From NCBI GenBank assembly GCA_946406115.1, contig OX291544.1, positions 24,383,521 through 24,447,520 of the forward strand: 64,000 nt of DNA, given 5' to 3'. A model generated the notes under the pieces. The model had not been told where the DNA came from. It did not search any database and saw only the letters and a list, made by a program, of their open reading frames with translations. Below are positions 45,235-55,812 of the stretch, one piece after another. Each line of letters opens with the position of its first letter. Position 1 is the first letter of the stretch. The DNA is from Apoda limacodes (Eukaryota; Arthropoda; Insecta; Lepidoptera; Limacodidae). The translations under genes were made by a program, and so were the position numbers.

Positions 45235-45575
45235 AAATCATGTTCACGGCTACTTTTTACCATCGCACCGTTTGCCATTGACACAGAATTCATCCCTACA
45301 CCTTAGAAACTAAATGGTCACGCGCAGTAGTTTCACAGATACTATCTCCCGCAAATACTTAGGTTGTAGAATGACCTCCCATCTGAGGCTTTCTTCAGGA
45401 ACCACATACGTAGAGTATGAGAACAAGAACAAAAGAGTTTCAAAGGTTTGGCAACGCCCGAGTACCTACCTAATGCTTCTAGTGCTGTAAGTGACCATAG
45501 GCTACAGTGACCGGCTCTGAACGCTTTAAATCAGGCGAGCCGTAAGGTTATTTTCCATTTTGGTAGTATAAATAA
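45235..45575 (+). repeat. SINE-like repeat, long copy
   Basis: CACGGCTACTTTTTACCATC, GAATTCATCCCTACACCTTA, GAAACTAAATGGTCACGCGC, CTTAGGTTGTAGAATGACCT, GGCAACGCCCGAGTACC, GACCATAGGCTACAGTGACC and TCAGGCGAGCCGTAAGG, ending in GGTAGTATAAATAAAA. It gives the family order over about 340 bases. Confidence 0.7.
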
Positions 45576-45879
45576 AACTATCGTAATAACAGTGTAATGG
45601 TAAAACAGCATATAGATTATGCTTTCCTTAATGTAGTCACTCATAATCTCTCATAGTCACTTATAATTGTATAACTCCAATGGTAATCGTTTCCAAGACT
45701 ATTACCGCACGTGTAAGGATATTTATTGTGTAACATTTGTTCTGCTGGTCCTTTGACAGACGTGGCCAGGCCAGTGACACTTCAGTATGTGGTCTCTGCA
45801 AGCTATTTGGTTAACTTAGTTCCATTCCGCGTGTACTCATTTCAGATTTAATCCCTAAGACAATCTCCAACCATGTCTT
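45576..45879. other. Region without recognised gene
   Basis: GTGGCCAGGCCAGTGACACT at 45760-45780 partly resembles 6160-6180. Nothing else. Confidence 0.35.
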
Positions 45880-46010
45880 AGTCCATAGCTCTAAGTGGAG
45901 TCTGAGTATCGGAAAGTAAAGGTTGCGGGACGCCCTTCTGCTCGATGGACATATGACCTGAAAAGGCTGGCCGGTATTAGCTGGAAGCACGCACTTAGGT
46001 GGCTTAGGCT
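45880..46010 (+). pseudogene. RTE-type LINE relic: C-terminal line
   Basis: The frame reads VKVAGRPSARWTYDLKRLAG and ISWKHAL, corresponding to the GRP..RW.DD...AG..W line near the end of insect RTE elements (the second D is Y-D here). About 40 codons; the catalytic part is absent and the following codons no longer match. Confidence 0.75.
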
Positions 46011-46424
46011 TAGTGGACGAAAACAATCTAATATGATGACTATCGGGTTAAGTCAATTACCCTGTTGTTCAGGAAATCGATAAAAATTAAGAAAATACAC
46101 CTACAATACGACGCAAAACAGATGAGAAGTCGTTTGTGAACGACACAGCATGAAGATTTATGTACTTCGTTTATCTATATAAAGAGCCATTTTTCGCAAC
46201 TTCGAGCTATGTTAACAAACAATCCATTATGTGCCAGTTGCTAAGTTAATAACGGTACTTCAAGACTAGAACGTTGCTGAAACCGGAAATTAAACGTTAA
46301 TTGAAAAGACAAAGTTACTTTCAGCAAGGTTTATTCATGAAATACCTGCCTTTTAATCAATGGATTTATACAATTTCAGCTATTTGTTCAGTCTTTTCTT
46401 GTTATTCATTTTCATTCATTCATT
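46011..46424. other. AT-rich region, nothing recognised
   Basis: No supported gene. Confidence 0.35.
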
Positions 46425-46980
46425 TCGTTACCAAATGGCAAAAACGGAAGCTTTATAAATTCCTCATGTCCGTCCGTATGTTACAGGATTATAATACTAG
46501 ATTGATTATAATGAAATTTTACAAAGTAATCCGACGTTAGTCCGAATGAATAATAGTTACAAAAGGTATTACTCAAATATTTTACAGGGATATCTTTTGT
46601 AAGCTGCCATACAGGTATATTGCGAAAATTGAGGAAAATTTTTTTTAGAGTAGCTCTCCATGCGTCGGACGATAGAAGAGTAAAGAAGAAGAGGGATAAT
46701 TTTTTTTAGGGAACCCATCCAATAATACCCCGCGTAATTCATGTGCATTGGAATTCCAATGATTCTAAGAAACTTTGTCGCTAAAATTTATATTTTGCCA
46801 GTCTAACTTTTAAACCCTGTGATATAAAAATAAAAAAAAACACGATTACATGACTTTCTTAAAGCTAACAACGTAATAATTACTATATTTTTAAGATTAA
46901 GATATCCGCAAAACCTCTCAGTCTACGGAACCCTTACTTAATACATGTACCACACGCACTTGGTCGGCTTTTTATAGTTA
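46425..46980 (+). repeat. GGGTTCCGTAGCC-family repeat, near full length
   Basis: The 5' part ACCAAATGGCAAAAACGGAA and CCTCATGTCCGTCCGTATGT has lost its first bases. The 3' end is intact: TCTACGGAACCCTTACTTAA, ACACGCACTTGGTCGGCTTT. About 555 bases, giving both ends of this longer subfamily. Not coding. Confidence 0.7.
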
Positions 46981-47360
46981 CTATGTGAACTTTAAATTCA
47001 GCATAGCGTTTGACTTTTCTAAATCGTTTACTTATCAATAAATTTTTGTACGTTTAGTACAAATTCACTTTTCGTGTAAGATTCTTATCGTCTCAACAAA
47101 GATAAAAAACAGATGTAACACATGGCAAGAGAAAAAGGGAAAGTTTTGTAAAAGGTTATGAAATGTCTGGAATACTCGATTTATAGCTATTGATACCTTT
47201 TTTTATACGTAGGTATATTAAAACTTGAAAAATATAGACTTTTTTACTGCCTCCCTGATTTTGGGGTTATGGATTTTTAAGATTCAGAATACGACGTAAT
47301 ATTTTTATTTTTTACTAACTGACGAACGTTGTTTCTCCACGAATGGTCGTAAGAAAGTTC
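46981..47360. other. AT-rich region, nothing recognised
   Basis: No supported gene. Confidence 0.35.
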
Positions 47361-47572
47361 AGTAACCTTCCCCGGCGTGTGCACAACAATTTACCAAAAT
47401 TTCAATCCAATCGATTCACCCTTAGTACATGAGTCCGAGTCGCACTTGACCAGTTTTTTCTTTCTCAGAAGCCTTCCCCAGCGTGTGCACAACAACTTAC
47501 CAAAATTTAATTACATTCGTTTTACTATTAGTGCGGGAGTTCGATTTGCACTTGACCCTTTTTTTCTTACAT
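47361..47572 (+). repeat. Imperfect tandem duplication, unit about 106 bases
   Basis: Unit one (47361-47466) and unit two (47467-47572) share CCTTCCCC(G/A)GCGTGTGC, ACAACAA(T/C)TTACCAAAA and (G/T)CGCACTTGACC-type ends. The unit resembles a piece of a Helitron-like repeat. Diverged by roughly one base in five by eye. Confidence 0.7.
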
Positions 47573-48086
47573 TTGAACTGCTCTAACAATAACAAACACA
47601 ACAAAAAAGAATTATCCAAATCGGTCCAGCCATTGATTTTTATATATGTATCTATAGATATTATCTTCGCGTAGCTGAAACGACTTCTTTGGGGAGTGTT
47701 TGTGGACTAAGAAGAAGCCTTCAAGATGGTATGCCCCCCATTCAGATAGATAGTGAAGAGGTCCTAACAAAATTGAACTCCATCTGACTATTCGTGTATT
47801 TTTTTGTGGTTTATATATCATTTATAATTTTTAATATTTTTCACACTATTATTGTAATATTAAAAAAATTTAAGCCTAACATATCACTCATACTCATGCA
47901 CACACACTCATACATCCACTCAGAACCTCTTTATGGGTATTCCTATTATGTCAACTATTCATTATCATTATCATTATCTGCGCGGTCCAATAACTATCTC
48001 CTGAAATCTTACTGTAGAAATACGTTTAACAAAAAATTTTTTTTCCTAATTTGTTTGCGTTTTACTATTTTTGATTGGCAGTATAT
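47573..48086. other. AT-rich region upstream of LINE
   Basis: GAATTATCCAAATCGGTCCA, GCCATTGATTTT (47609-47640) is a repeat line. A frame at 47794-48126 shows no gag-like zinc knuckle, so no ORF1 of the following LINE is visible. Confidence 0.4.
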
Positions 48087-48262
48087 AAAAATATATAAAA
48101 TTCAATTTTTTCAAACAAAACAATAACCTAAATAATGAGTTAGACTTACTATCTGTAGCTAAAACTTCATCCGGACAAATAGAGGATTGTGCTGTCACAC
48201 TCTCAAAAGCCAAACAGTCCTTTAAAATTATTACCCAAAATATTAGAAGCATAAATTGTAAC

Positions 48263-50260
48263 ATGTCTAGCTTTAACACCCTTCTTTCTAGATCAAATAT
48301 TGATTGGGACCTTATTGTCCTTACTGAATGCTGGCTACTAAACTCGCGAGGCATCCCAAAGATTGATGGTTACACTTGCTACTCGACTTCAAATAACTTA
48401 ACACAAAACGAAGGAGTAGTGGTATTTGTTAAGGAGGGCCTAACACCAATTGTTGAAGAACCTGTAATAATTAATGCAAATTGCCTAAGTCTAAAATTTA
48501 ACAACGAAATCGTAGTTGCTGCAATATATCGTTCGCCTAGTGAACGTGATGTCACCAAATTTATGGACAGTCTCGATAAATTTTTATGCAATATATTCTC
48601 TTATAAAAATATAGTTCTCGTCGGTGACATCAATATTGACATCACTGTAAGCACTTCAGACCAACGTGCCCATGGGTGCCTAAACTTGTTAGCCTCGCAT
48701 GGCCTACTCTCAGCTCATCATATTCCCACTCACTCGAAAACTTGTCTGGATCATGGTTTTCTCAAGACTAAATTACCTGCACAGTGTTTTGTAGCACATA
48801 CCTCAATTACTGACCACGATACTGTAATTTTGTCAATAGAGCGTCATGTTAACAGTTATCATAACCCTAAAATCATTAAGCGCATCGATTATGACGCTCT
48901 GGACTTGGCTGTTGACAGCATAAACTTTAATCATATTTTCTCAATGTCTGATGTTAATCCTGCAGCAGATTTTCTCACCAATTCTCTTGCACAAGCTATT
49001 GAAAAAAGCACGAAAATAATTACCCTATCGAGACGCAAAACAATTAAAAAACCTTGGGTTACACCTGGCCTTCTCAAATGCATGATCAATAGAGATAAGC
49101 TACACCTTAAATGCAAAAATAATCCCGATAGTGAGTCCCTCAAAACAACTTACAAAAGATATAGGAATTTCTGCAACGCCCTCTTAAAAAAAGTTAAAAG
49201 ACGATATGAGTCAAATGAAATTAAAAAAGCTGGTTCAAATAACAAAAAGCTATGGGATGCTATAAAATCCATTTCATACCCTAACAAATCCCATAGTAGT
49301 GCCACGGATCTTATTTCTTTAACCTACCCTTCCCAATCTGTGAATCTCATAAATACTTTCTTTGCTAATGCGGGTAAAAATTTGGCTGAAAAGTTTCCGC
49401 AACCTACATTTGATACTAACATACCTTCTGCTAATGACTACCCAATTCATTCGTTTGTTCTTCTTCCGACGGATGAGGCCGAAATTGAAGCTACCATACT
49501 TAACTTAAAAAATGATTGCTCTGTTGGACGGGATAATATATCTTCATCTTTTCTTAAACGATATAAAAATAAAATAGTTAGCCCCCTAACGCATATCATT
49601 AATTTGGCATTCTCAACAGGAGTCTTTCCTCAGAATTTTAAATTTTCCTTAATTCACCCTATTCACAAAAGTGGAGAACGAGACTGTGTCAACAACTATA
49701 GGCCCATCTCTATCCTCCCGACCCTATCAAAAATAATAGAAAAGCTACTTAACTCAAGACTTACCAAATACCTCGAAGTTAACAACTTGTTATCACCATC
49801 TCAATTTGGGTTTCGACAAGGTAAGTCAACAAATGACGCTGTACATGAACTAACTGATTTTGTAGTAGATAGTTTGGATAAAAACCTTAAACCCCTTGCT
49901 ATTTTCTTAGACCTTGCTAAGGCATTTGACACGGTCTCGATCCCATTATTAATTAAAAAACTTGAAAATCTTGGAATCAGAGGATTACAACTGAAACTTT
50001 TTACTGATTACCTATCAAATCGATTCCAGTGCGTCAAGATCAGTAACTGGACTAGTGATGAGCTTCCTGTTCTCTACGGTGTCCCTCAGGGCTCAATACT
50101 AGGCCCAACCCTGTTTCTTATTTACATTAACGACCTGTTCAACTGCAAGGTGAAAAATGGAAAGTTAATCTCTTTTGTCGATGATACCGTCCTACTAATT
50201 AGTACCCAATCCTGGCAAGATAGTTTCAAATTGGCTCAAAGTTACTTAATGGTTATATGA
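48263..50260 (+). CDS. LINE endonuclease/reverse transcriptase, main part
   Basis: Encodes the replication enzyme of the element: an apurinic-type endonuclease that nicks the target, then a reverse transcriptase that copies the RNA there. The first ATG is inside the endonuclease; the frame is open upstream to 48089, and the family line KIITQNIRSIN ends just before it, so the true start is lost or upstream. Numbering from the ATG: TE of the endonuclease at 21-22, GDINID 121-126, TDHD 183-186. Reverse transcriptase: NNYRPIS 477-483, QFGFRQGKST 514-523, FLDLAKAFDTV 548-558 (first catalytic D), YGVPQGSILGP 605-615 and FVDD 638-641 (FADD in most relatives; the two D are kept). It ends early at TGA because of an indel at about 50249. 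Confidence 0.9.
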   Translation: MSSFNTLLSRSNIDWDLIVLTECWLLNSRGIPKIDGYTCYSTSNNLTQNEGVVVFVKEGLTPIVEEPVIINANCLSLKFNNEIVVAAIYRSPSERDVTKFMDSLDKFLCNIFSYKNIVLVGDINIDITVSTSDQRAHGCLNLLASHGLLSAHHIPTHSKTCLDHGFLKTKLPAQCFVAHTSITDHDTVILSIERHVNSYHNPKIIKRIDYDALDLAVDSINFNHIFSMSDVNPAADFLTNSLAQAIEKSTKIITLSRRKTIKKPWVTPGLLKCMINRDKLHLKCKNNPDSESLKTTYKRYRNFCNALLKKVKRRYESNEIKKAGSNNKKLWDAIKSISYPNKSHSSATDLISLTYPSQSVNLINTFFANAGKNLAEKFPQPTFDTNIPSANDYPIHSFVLLPTDEAEIEATILNLKNDCSVGRDNISSSFLKRYKNKIVSPLTHIINLAFSTGVFPQNFKFSLIHPIHKSGERDCVNNYRPISILPTLSKIIEKLLNSRLTKYLEVNNLLSPSQFGFRQGKSTNDAVHELTDFVVDSLDKNLKPLAIFLDLAKAFDTVSIPLLIKKLENLGIRGLQLKLFTDYLSNRFQCVKISNWTSDELPVLYGVPQGSILGPTLFLIYINDLFNCKVKNGKLISFVDDTVLLISTQSWQDSFKLAQSYLMVI

Positions 50261-51029
50261 TAACTGTCTCACATTGAACGCTGAAAAATCCAAAACCATA
50301 GCCTTTTCATTAGTATATAATACTCAGCCACATACGTCAATCAATTCACTTATCGCTCACTCTTGTACTCTCTTAAATACCAGCAAATGTGCTTGCCCTA
50401 TCCTAGAAAATGTAAATAACATAAAATACTTGGGAGTTACCCTAGACCATAGACTAAGCTTTCAGCCACACGTAGATTTACTTTCGGCTAGAGTTCGTAA
50501 ACTTATATACATATTTAGCACTCTTCGTCGTGCGGCTCAACCCAAAATTGTTAGATCTGTCTATTTTGCGCTATGTCAATCTATACTTATCTATTGTATT
50601 ACATCCTGGGGCGGTGCATCCAAAACTGCTATGATAAGGTTGGAGCGTGCTCAAAGAGCTATACTGAAAGTAAGCGCATTCCTACCATTTTATTATCCTA
50701 CCCACGACCTTTATAAGTCTTACAACTTATTAACAGTACGCCAGTTATTTATACTTTACACCATACTCAAACAACACTCTAATTTAACATTCAACCCTGA
50801 GCTACTTATAAATTTACGGCGACGTAAACTCAAAATATGCACTTCTAGAAATTTCCGCACAAAATTTTCACACAAATTCTTCTGTTTTCTTGGTCCATTT
50901 CTTTATAATAAACTAAATTATAACCTAAATATCTACTCATTAACAAAATATGAATGCAAGAAAGCTGTTTCTAAATGGTTGCAAAACCTAAACTATGATG
51001 AAACTGAAAAGCTATTAATAATGATATAA
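50250..51029 (+). CDS. LINE reverse transcriptase C-terminal part, displaced by frameshift
   Basis: Continues the same protein one frame over: WLYDNCLTLNAEKSKT picks up exactly where the upstream frame is lost, so a net +1 (or -2) change near base 50249 is the only break. Following lines: IKYLGVTLDHRLSFQPHVDL, FALCQSILIYCITSWGGASK, MIRLERAQRAILKVS and a basic C-terminus ending LNYDETEKLLIMI before TAA. These are the thumb and C-terminal region of CR1/Jockey enzymes. It has no start codon of its own (TTG at 50274 is only an alternative) and would not be made separately. Confidence 0.88.
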   Translation, partial: WLYDNCLTLNAEKSKTIAFSLVYNTQPHTSINSLIAHSCTLLNTSKCACPILENVNNIKYLGVTLDHRLSFQPHVDLLSARVRKLIYIFSTLRRAAQPKIVRSVYFALCQSILIYCITSWGGASKTAMIRLERAQRAILKVSAFLPFYYPTHDLYKSYNLLTVRQLFILYTILKQHSNLTFNPELLINLRRRKLKICTSRNFRTKFSHKFFCFLGPFLYNKLNYNLNIYSLTKYECKKAVSKWLQNLNYDETEKLLIMI

Positions 51030-51138
51030 TAGTGAAATAAATGATTTTAAGAACCCAATTACCTTACAATAACCTGTACCTCATCTTAATTATATACCCT
51101 TACACCATCATACACACCCACATACCCACACACCCTCG

Positions 51139-51161
51139 ACACACACACACACACACACACA
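51139..51161. repeat. (CA)n microsatellite
   Basis: About 11 units in the 3' UTR of the LINE. Confidence 0.9.
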
Positions 51162-51482
51162 ATGTCATATACGTCCATTTGCTCCAACATATTCTCAACT
51201 CATACCTACTTTTCAAAAATTAAATCTTATTAACTAAATATTTACGTTATATTAAGCTACATCGGTGTATTTTTATTATTGTAAATATGTTATTTGATTT
51301 TTGTTAACTTTGTGTACTATTGGTGGTAGAGGCCTGGTGATCTGAAATTACAGGTGCAAACCTAGTTCGGACTCCAGAGTCTCACAAAGTAAAATTTTAA
51401 TTCAGTGTACGTGCTATATTGTATTTATTATTTAAAACTTTTTGAGACTAAATAAACGAAATTATTATTAAAAAAAAAAAAA

Positions 51483-52664
51483 TCCAACACGCCAAAAAGG
51501 TCAAAGCACTGTTACCACGGCATCAGATCATATGGAAAAGCTATAAGCTTCTGCAATGGACCTCTCAATTTTGCATCAACACATCAATTCAATGGCTGAC
51601 GAAACCTCTGTCCAACCCTGACTTAATTTTAATAGTTCGTCAGGAACTGTCAATGGGGGAATATTTTTTTGACCCTGATCTTTTATGTTACCGTTATTAT
51701 GTTACAGCTGGTGATAATAACGTATGGAACATATATAGCCAGCCTAGTCCAAAACAATGCATCAGAAACAGCGTTACGGGTATTGGCTCACCACCACAGG
51801 ATTAAAGTGCTCAGTGAAGAGAGGCTGGTCAGCTACTGGTAACCCCCACTTGGGGATTAAAACCATAACGTTTATACATAAAAATCACAATCTTAAAACC
51901 TACACATACGATAATACATACATTATTTATTTATTTAATTTGTACAGCGATAAAGGTTAATAAACATTATTTTTGATAACAATATTGTGTAACCAATTAT
52001 GGAATTCCTTATGAGCTATGATTCTTTTATTTAAATATTACCATAAGAATACAATTCAAATTTATTTTTCTTTTTTACACATATTACCTGTGACATCTTA
52101 TAATAATTAATCATACATCTGTGCATATATATTCCTTCATCTTTGGTAGTCAAATGAAACAAAATAGAAATTCACTCAATTAAAAAGGAAAAAAAAGAAA
52201 GGAAAAAAAGGTCGTTATAAGGGTTTTAGAATGTCAAGACATCATTATAACGAGAATGTACGCAGAAATGAAAAACATTGTTTATTACGTCTTAAAACAT
52301 TCGTTTACTCAGAACTTGAGTTTTCAACAGTTCAACAACAGGCAAGTGAGTTAAAGACTTTTAGATAAAAGAACATGAATTTATTAAATTCCAGTAAATA
52401 ATACCTGCTCTTAAATCTAAGAAATAGTCTTTTTATTTCATTTACTTTAGCTCTTTGTACGCTTGAATAATTTATTAATTGCTAAGCCAAACATTTTGTT
52501 TACAGTTTTGAATTCTTATAGTGTTGCAGTGTGTCTGTATGTCACAGTCAATTCATTTAGTCTTTTACGACTTCAGATGCTATAAATTGATAGTTATATT
52601 TACAAAAACAACAATTATATTTGCTAGAAAGATTTTGGATAACATTTTAAAAAAATTAAGGTAC
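51483..52664. other. Region without recognised gene
   Basis: Bases 51483-51870 are less AT-rich (CATGGACCTCTC-like lines, GGTAACCCCCACTTGGGG) and may be an older repeat interrupted by the LINE, but I could not find its other half upstream of 48087. A 67-codon frame at 51757-51960 has no motif. Confidence 0.4.
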
Positions 52665-52843
52665 GGGTACAAATACGTTTATATACTTTTTTTGTAAATA
52701 CATACTTACATATTATACATAGAAAACACCAAGTCACAAAAAAAGACAAATGTTCATCCCTTAAATGTTTGACCTGTGCGATAATTGAACCCACGCCCCT
52801 CGATTTAGCAGTCGGTTATTACCCACTGAGCCACGGAGCTGAC
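52665..52843 (-). mobile_element. tRNA-derived SINE, minus strand
   Basis: The minus-strand head GTCAGCTCCGTGGCTCAGTG carries a perfect box A (TGGCTCAGTGG, 52823-52833) and box B GGTTCAATTAT (52781-52791). The body GACATTTGTCTTTTTTTGTG, TTGGTGTTTTCTATG, TATGTAAGTATGTATTTAC matches 38745-38890. Acceptor-stem pairing is not found, so it is a SINE, not a tRNA gene. Confidence 0.75.
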
Positions 52844-53655
52844 AATCTAAGTAATCACATGTAAAGTAGACATAAATTAATTGATTACTCTGTAAAAGAG
52901 GTATTATTTTTTATCGGAAATTTAAAATTATTGCGTAATTTCAGTTTCTCAAATTCATGTTTTGACACCATTTCCTAAAAATATTTTTCTTTTGTATAAC
53001 ACCTACTTTTTATGTTTATTTTAAAATAAAAAAGATTCATCGAATTAATTTTGATTTCACTGCATAGATAATAACAATCACATTTTACTTACAAATTTGT
53101 TTCCATAACATCTTTTAAAAAACGGTCAACAAAACACCAAAGCAAAACACGAACACTGTAAACCCAATTCATAAAACGGCAAACGCTCGCACCCAGGCGG
53201 CAGCTGTTGTGTTCATATATTATTTAACCTATACAAATGTAATTCTTTACACATGAAAATATAAACTGTGGAGTATGCGGGTTTTACGCCTTAAGATCTG
53301 CATTATATATAAACTAGGTCGATAGTTGGGTTCAGGACAAGTCGCAGTGCGGAAAATGCGGGACATGACAATATCTAAGACATTCCAACTTCCATCTTGA
53401 CATTAATGTCATTGGTGCCCCTACTCAAAGTGCGTGCAGAGTGGAGTCCACGTAAAAGATTACTACAACCTCAAAATTTCTTTATGACGATTCAAGGATC
53501 TTTTGAAAATATAGACCTACCTTTGAATCAGGGCATAATTTCACCTCGCTGAAAAGGTTGCAACTTTACTGCTGCCATCTCTGGGCCAGAACCGGGTACC
53601 AGCTTAGCACTTTTAACTGGGTTTAACCACAGAGTATTTTTTTATATTTAACGAC
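52844..53655. other. AT-rich region, one GC-richer part
   Basis: Bases 53330-53470 (GGACAAGTCGCAGTGCGG, GTGCGTGCAGAGTGGAGTCC) are unassigned; no open frame. Confidence 0.35.
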
Positions 53656-53659
53656 GAGG

Positions 53660-53895
53660 TGAGAGAATCGTTGACGATCTCATTCACAAGCCGTATCGAA
53701 CCCTTAAGTTCTGAGGAAGGAGTTTGCCTCCCTGTGTGTATTTTAACGCTTGTATCGTAGGATGTGTTGTGAGGAGTTGTTCGAAATAATTATACCCACG
53801 GCTACTTTCTATCTTCACAGCGTCCATAGGCTGCCGTGACTACTTACCATCAGGCGGACCGTTGGCTTGTTTGCCACCTTTGTGGTACAGAAAAA
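53660..53895 (+). repeat. SINE-like repeat, body plus 3' end
   Basis: GTTCTGAGGAAGGAGTTTGC, CTCCCTGTGTGTATTTTAAC, GCTTGTATCGTAGGATGTG, CCCACGGCTACTTTCTATC, then directly GCGTCCATAGGCTGCCGTGA, TACTTACCATCAGGCGGACC and GTTTGCCACCTTTGTGG with an A-run. The middle portion found at 45310-45450 is missing, so this is an internally deleted copy. Confidence 0.7.
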
Positions 53896-54112
53896 ATGTA
53901 AGCACAGTATTAGTTTAATTTTAATGACGTGAGTCTCGTTAAATAGAGTAATAGCTTTCTTTTGATACCTTTCTATAGTTGCTTTCAGTTACAATCTAAG
54001 TTTATTAAAGCTTAAATGCCATTTGGAACATATTAAGTAATAGTACATTGTGTAATAAGGGTAATAAGGAGAAAACTACTAATTACTGGCTATTTAGAAG
54101 CCTTTAATGACT
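53896..54112. other. Spacer
   Basis: Contains a small duplicate GTAATAAGGGTAATAAGG. Nothing else. Confidence 0.35.
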
Positions 54113-54365
54113 TGAGTTTGCAATTTCTGTACCGCCCGTATTACACGCAATGTTTTTCATCACATTTTAGAGTAAATAAATAATAATATAAGGTGAATAA
54201 ATAAATAAACTCACCATATCACAATTAAAATGGCGGAGGAGGAGTAGACAAAACAATACCACCATACAAACTCGATAGAATAGGCGAGTCATTACCGCCC
54301 GTGAATTCTATGAACGCGCACTTTGTTTACAGAAAATAAAATTTACATAGAAAAAGCCCGTGGGA
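54113..54365 (+). repeat. Dispersed repeat, partner of 21095-21475
   Basis: GACTTGAGTTTGCAATTTCT, GCCCGTATTACACGCAATGT, TTTTCATCACATTT, AAAATGGCGGAGGAGGAG, CGATAGAATAGGCGAGTCAT, TACCGCCC and AGAAAAAGCCCGTGGG. Colinear with the 21-kb copy, with a shorter middle. Confidence 0.65.
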
Positions 54366-54883
54366 GTAATTAAGCTCTGAGCACCTGCTTTACCTGCAAA
54401 TAATGACACTGGTCACGAATAAGTGTGTTAAAAAATAATAATAGTTAAAGAATAAATAACAAAATACATGTGTAGCCGCGTGCAAAGGCTAGTCATATAA
54501 AATCTGTCAAAAGATATTTCTGCTCATATTTATTACATATTGCAATCAGTGCTTGTCACTTAATGACTAAATTTTTCATCCTACTTCCATTGGCATTTAA
54601 GTTTTTTCTCGCTGAAAACGTGCCGCAAATGAAATTCCGCCCAGTAACGGTCGGATAGGAATTGGCTCAATACTCAATAACAATTGACCGCTGAACGTTA
54701 TTTGCTAAGCCAGTACTCGAGACTCTTATTTAAGAAAGCGATCTATCTTTATTTACGCTCTCTTTTTAACTTCCATTAGATAAATGGCCCTCATGTAATC
54801 TACGATGAATGGGGATCCTTGTTAAACCTATCAACTAATGCTTTTATTCATGCATATAACGAAAAAACTGAGTGCTTGTTTGT
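54366..54883. other. Region without recognised gene
   Basis: Nothing recognised. Confidence 0.35.
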
Positions 54884-55312
54884 TTTTTAGGGTTCCGTAC
54901 CCAAAGGGTAATTAGCGGGACCCTATTAGTAAGACTCCGATGTCCGACCGTCCGTCTGTCACCAAGCTGTATCTCATGAACCGTGATAGTTAGACAGTTG
55001 AAATTTGCACAGAAGATGTATTTCTGTTGCTGCTTAAACAACAAATACTAAAAACAGTAGAAAATAAATATTTAAGGGGGCCCCCATACAACAAACGTGA
55101 TTTTTTTGCTCGTTATTGATAACGGCAACAGGTAGACGCTTAAAATATTCACAGAATGTTTAGTTATGTAGTCACTTTTAAAATAAATAATTATATTAAA
55201 ATAAAAAAAATATTTAAGGGTCCCATACAACAAACGTGATTTTTTTTTTTACTGATAATGGTACGGAACCCTTCGTGCACGAGTCCGACTCGCACTTGGC
55301 TGATTTTTAATT
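54884..55312 (+). repeat. GGGTTCCGTA-family repeat, full copy 1 of a tandem pair
   Basis: From TTTTTTAGGGTTCCGTACCC, AAAGGGTAATTAGCGGGACC through CACCAAGCTGTATCTCATGA to GGTACGGAACCCTTCGTGCA, CGAGTCCGACTCGCACTTGG and CTGATTTTT. Inside, a block beginning AAATATTTAAGGG and ending CAACAAACGTGATTTTTTT occurs twice, about 150 bases apart. Confidence 0.8.
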
Positions 55313-55391
55313 CTAGGCATTTGTTTTTGCTTATTAATAATTATTTACGCAGTCGTATTATAATGTTAGGATTCCTCTCCTCTAGCCTTTT

Positions 55392-55812
55392 TTAGGGTTC
55401 AGGAAAACGGGACCCTATTACTAAGACCCCGCTGACCGTCCGTCCGTCCGTCCGTCTGTCACCAGGCTGTATCTGATGAACCGTAATAGGTATGAAATTG
55501 AAATTTTCACAGATGGTGTAACAACATATACTTAAAAACAGAATTAAATAAATATTTAAGGGGGCTCCCATTCAACAAACGTGATTTTTTGCTCGTTTTT
55601 GCTCGATATTGATAACGGCAACAGGGAGACGCTTGAAATATTCACAGAATATTAAGTTGTCTATTCACTTAAAAAGTAAATAATTAAATTAAAACAAACA
55701 AATATTTAAGGAGGGCTCCCATACAACAAACGTGTATTTTTTGCCATTTTATAGATAATGGTACGAAACCCTTCATGCGCGAGTCCGACTCGCACGTGGC
55801 TGGTTTTTTATT
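55392..55812 (+). repeat. GGGTTCCGTA-family repeat, full copy 2 of a tandem pair
   Basis: Same orientation and structure as copy 1: TTTTTTAGGGTTCAGG, CCGTCCGTCCGTCCGTC, CACCAGGCTGTATCTGATGA, the duplicated inner block, then GCGAGTCCGACTCGCACGTG and GCTGGTTTTTTA. Separated from copy 1 by about 80 bases. The CGAGTCCGACTCG near the 3' end is palindromic. Confidence 0.8.

Larger units (their letters stand above)
48087..51482 (+). mobile_element. CR1/Jockey-type LINE, best preserved in the window
   Basis: Carries endonuclease and reverse transcriptase in two adjoining frames, a 3' UTR with a (CA)n tract, an AATAAA signal (51452-51457) and a terminal ATTATTATT-A(13) tail ending at 51482. The 5' limit is uncertain: the open frame begins after a stop at 48086-48088 and no ORF1 is seen, so the copy is probably 5'-truncated. 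I could not find a target duplication. Low decay (one frameshift in about 970 codons) suggests a fairly recent insertion. Confidence 0.88.

Noticed and set aside
48046..48354. Minus-strand frame of 102 codons over the LINE 5' part
   Set aside because: Shadow of the LINE endonuclease frame on the other strand.
52775..52846. tRNA gene on the minus strand
   Set aside because: Perfect box A and a good box B, but the 5' and 3' ends do not pair and the sequence continues into a SINE body.
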